The position numbers and the translations under genes are program-made. This document shows positions 62,583-64,000 of a DNA stretch of 64,000 nucleotides, piece by piece. Positions within the stretch are counted from its first letter, which is position 1. Each line of letters starts with the position of its first letter. The notes beneath the pieces were generated by a model. That model was given only the letters and a program-made list of their open reading frames with translations, made no database searches and was not told the origin of the DNA. This stretch comes from Prorocentrum cordatum (taxonomy: Eukaryota > Sar > Dinophyceae > Prorocentrales > Prorocentraceae). Location of the stretch: NCBI GenBank assembly GCA_963575745.1, contig CAUYUJ010020610.1, positions 1 to 64,000 of the forward strand. Direction: 5' to 3'.

Positions 62583-62974
62583 GTACGGTACGGTATCGTC
62601 TGGTACGGTGGCCGCGGCCCGTTGGCGCTGTACGGTATGGTCCGGTACCGGTTGGATGGCATTAGGTACGGTAGTAGTTGTGATGTTTGCGCTGTTGAGC
62701 TCAGCATCAGGGGGTCCAGCACCGACCGAAGAGATCCGCCTGGACCTCAGAGAACCTCGCAACCCTATCCAAAAACGATGCCCAGCGAGTTGCCCTGATC
62801 AGGGATGTGGAGGAGCATGCAGTGGAATAAAGGACTTGGGAAGCCGTCGTATTCCTACCCCAAGAGGGGGAGGACGGAGGAGGGCGGAGCGAAAAAGAGG
62901 AGGAGGAGGCGGAGGAGGAGGAGGAAGAGGAGGAGAAGGAGGAGGATTGCGAGCAGAAGGGCCAGAGACCTCTT

Positions 62975-63330
62975 GGGACGTCTTGGGGGTCTCTTGGCGG
63001 TCCTGGGGGACTCTCTTCGGGCGTCGTGGGTGTTTTCTGGGGGCCTCTTTGGCCAAAGGGTTTCGCTTACGAGCGTGCTCCTCGTGGACGTATTGGAGGC
63101 ATCTTCGGACCGCTTGGGCGGCTTTTGCGGCCATCTTGGGGCCTTCTAGAGACCCTGTTGGTGGCCTTGGAGGCCTTCTTGGGAACATCTTGGGGGATAC
63201 CGATCACAGAAGGGGGTGTCCTTCATTAGCCTCGCCCCTGTGGAACTCCCAAAATCGGCCCCTGGGGCTCTCGGTGCGCTCTTGGGGCGTTGTTGGGCGC
63301 TCTTGGAGACAGATCGGGATCTCTGTTCCG
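62975..63330. repeat. CTTGGGG-type ~10-bp repeat block C
   Basis: Degenerate GGGNCNTCTT units, with CATTAGCCTCGCCCC near 63223 corresponding to the core of blocks A and B. A (GGA)n tract precedes it (62900-62945). Confidence 0.7.
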
Positions 63331-64000
63331 TAACCCATGCAGTTAAGCTGTTGTTACGATGAGAGCATAAGAGGTCATGTTGCAAGCATGCTGTCTGTAA
63401 CTGCTTTGGTTCAGACAACGGCCCTTTGTATTGAGCTGCGCGAAGGAACCATCCTGGCACTATCACAGATCATTTCGGTACGCGCTGCTATCGATCGTGG
63501 TAGCGGAGCTCCTGCTCCTGTGGACATCACGGCGAGATGTTGGTGTGCTCTGGGGGGCAGTAACAAATGCGGCAGTCCAGATTCGCGAGAGCGACGTCAG
63601 TTTCAAGTGTTATGTTTGCGGCGGCGCTTCCAATCAAGCTGATGATGCCGTTCAAGAGGTTCGAGCAGTTCGGCGAGCCAGATCTCAGGGCGCCGACTTG
63701 GAACCGGGCTCGCGGAGCCCAAGGTCTGGCACAATCTCAACGTGAGGTGAAGGGCTAGACCGCAGCATTAAAGGAGGAAGACGAGAGTCTGGCGGGCGCA
63801 AGGCTGTGGGGTAACCTACGTGGCGAGGCGAAGCTGGCAGTGCGGGACCGCGACCCGACCGAATTGCGGACGGAGATTTGAGCGGCGACGTTGCTCGCGA
63901 AGCTGGCGGAACGGCTCCTTGAGACGACCCTGCAGCATATAGACACCTAGGGCATACTGCAGATTGCTCGAAGAGACCCACTTGCAGAAAGACACCAATT
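63331..64000. other. Non-repetitive DNA, possible exon not resolved
   Basis: A plus-strand frame at 63431-63745 includes a CYVCGG word, and the minus strand over 63535-63690 reads SPNCSNLLNGIISLIGSAA. Both look partly coding; I cannot decide between them and name no gene. Confidence 0.3.

Overview
The window looks like nuclear DNA of a dinoflagellate. The evidence is eukaryotic: long GC-rich open frames, GT-AG and possible GC-AG or GA-AG introns, pyrimidine tract plus AG sites 5 to 9 nt before start codons (as for spliced-leader trans-splicing), and a 19/22 match to the dinoflagellate spliced leader on the minus strand at 54424-54445. Non-coding DNA is full of short-period repeats. No bacterial operon, tRNA, rRNA or CRISPR array was recognised.

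Layout. (1) 1-18230, plus: a large multi-ORF non-LTR retroelement, possibly cut by the window start. It holds a Cys-rich gag-like frame, a RING-H2 protein, an unknown 865-residue protein, a C5-cytosine DNA methyltransferase (DNMT) frame, an endonuclease/reverse transcriptase/RNase H frame and a C2H2 protein. Two ORF junctions carry an ATGA stop/start overlap. Several frames are broken by single stops or indels. (2) 19389-24286, plus: an HMG-box-like gene of unknown function. (3) 24.3-31.2 kb: gene-poor repeats, namely CTTGGG-type repeats, degenerate heptamers resembling the TTTAGGG telomere repeat that switch strand twice, and a 10-bp-phased A-tract block. (4) 32086-35622, plus: an intact 1178-residue unknown protein. 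(5) 36.5-45.6 kb, plus: a UPF1-like superfamily 1 helicase in two parts around a 3.2-kb repeat-filled intron, followed by a leader-like region that shares a 19-bp motif with the start of element 1. (6) 47.2-60 kb: exons of at least two minus-strand genes among tandem repeats. (7) 60-64 kb: AT-rich and simple-sequence DNA with no confident gene.

How it fits together: the retroelement appears to carry, besides its replication enzymes, a host-type DNA methyltransferase and a probable ubiquitin ligase. Retrotransposon-borne methyltransferases are known from dinoflagellates (Symbiodinium). I do not know a report of this full combination. This copy looks inactive: the methyltransferase lacks its catalytic Cys and the endonuclease lacks a catalytic Asp, although the polymerase and RNase H active sites are intact. 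Many frame breaks fall in homopolymers or microsatellites, so assembly indels are a real alternative to decay.
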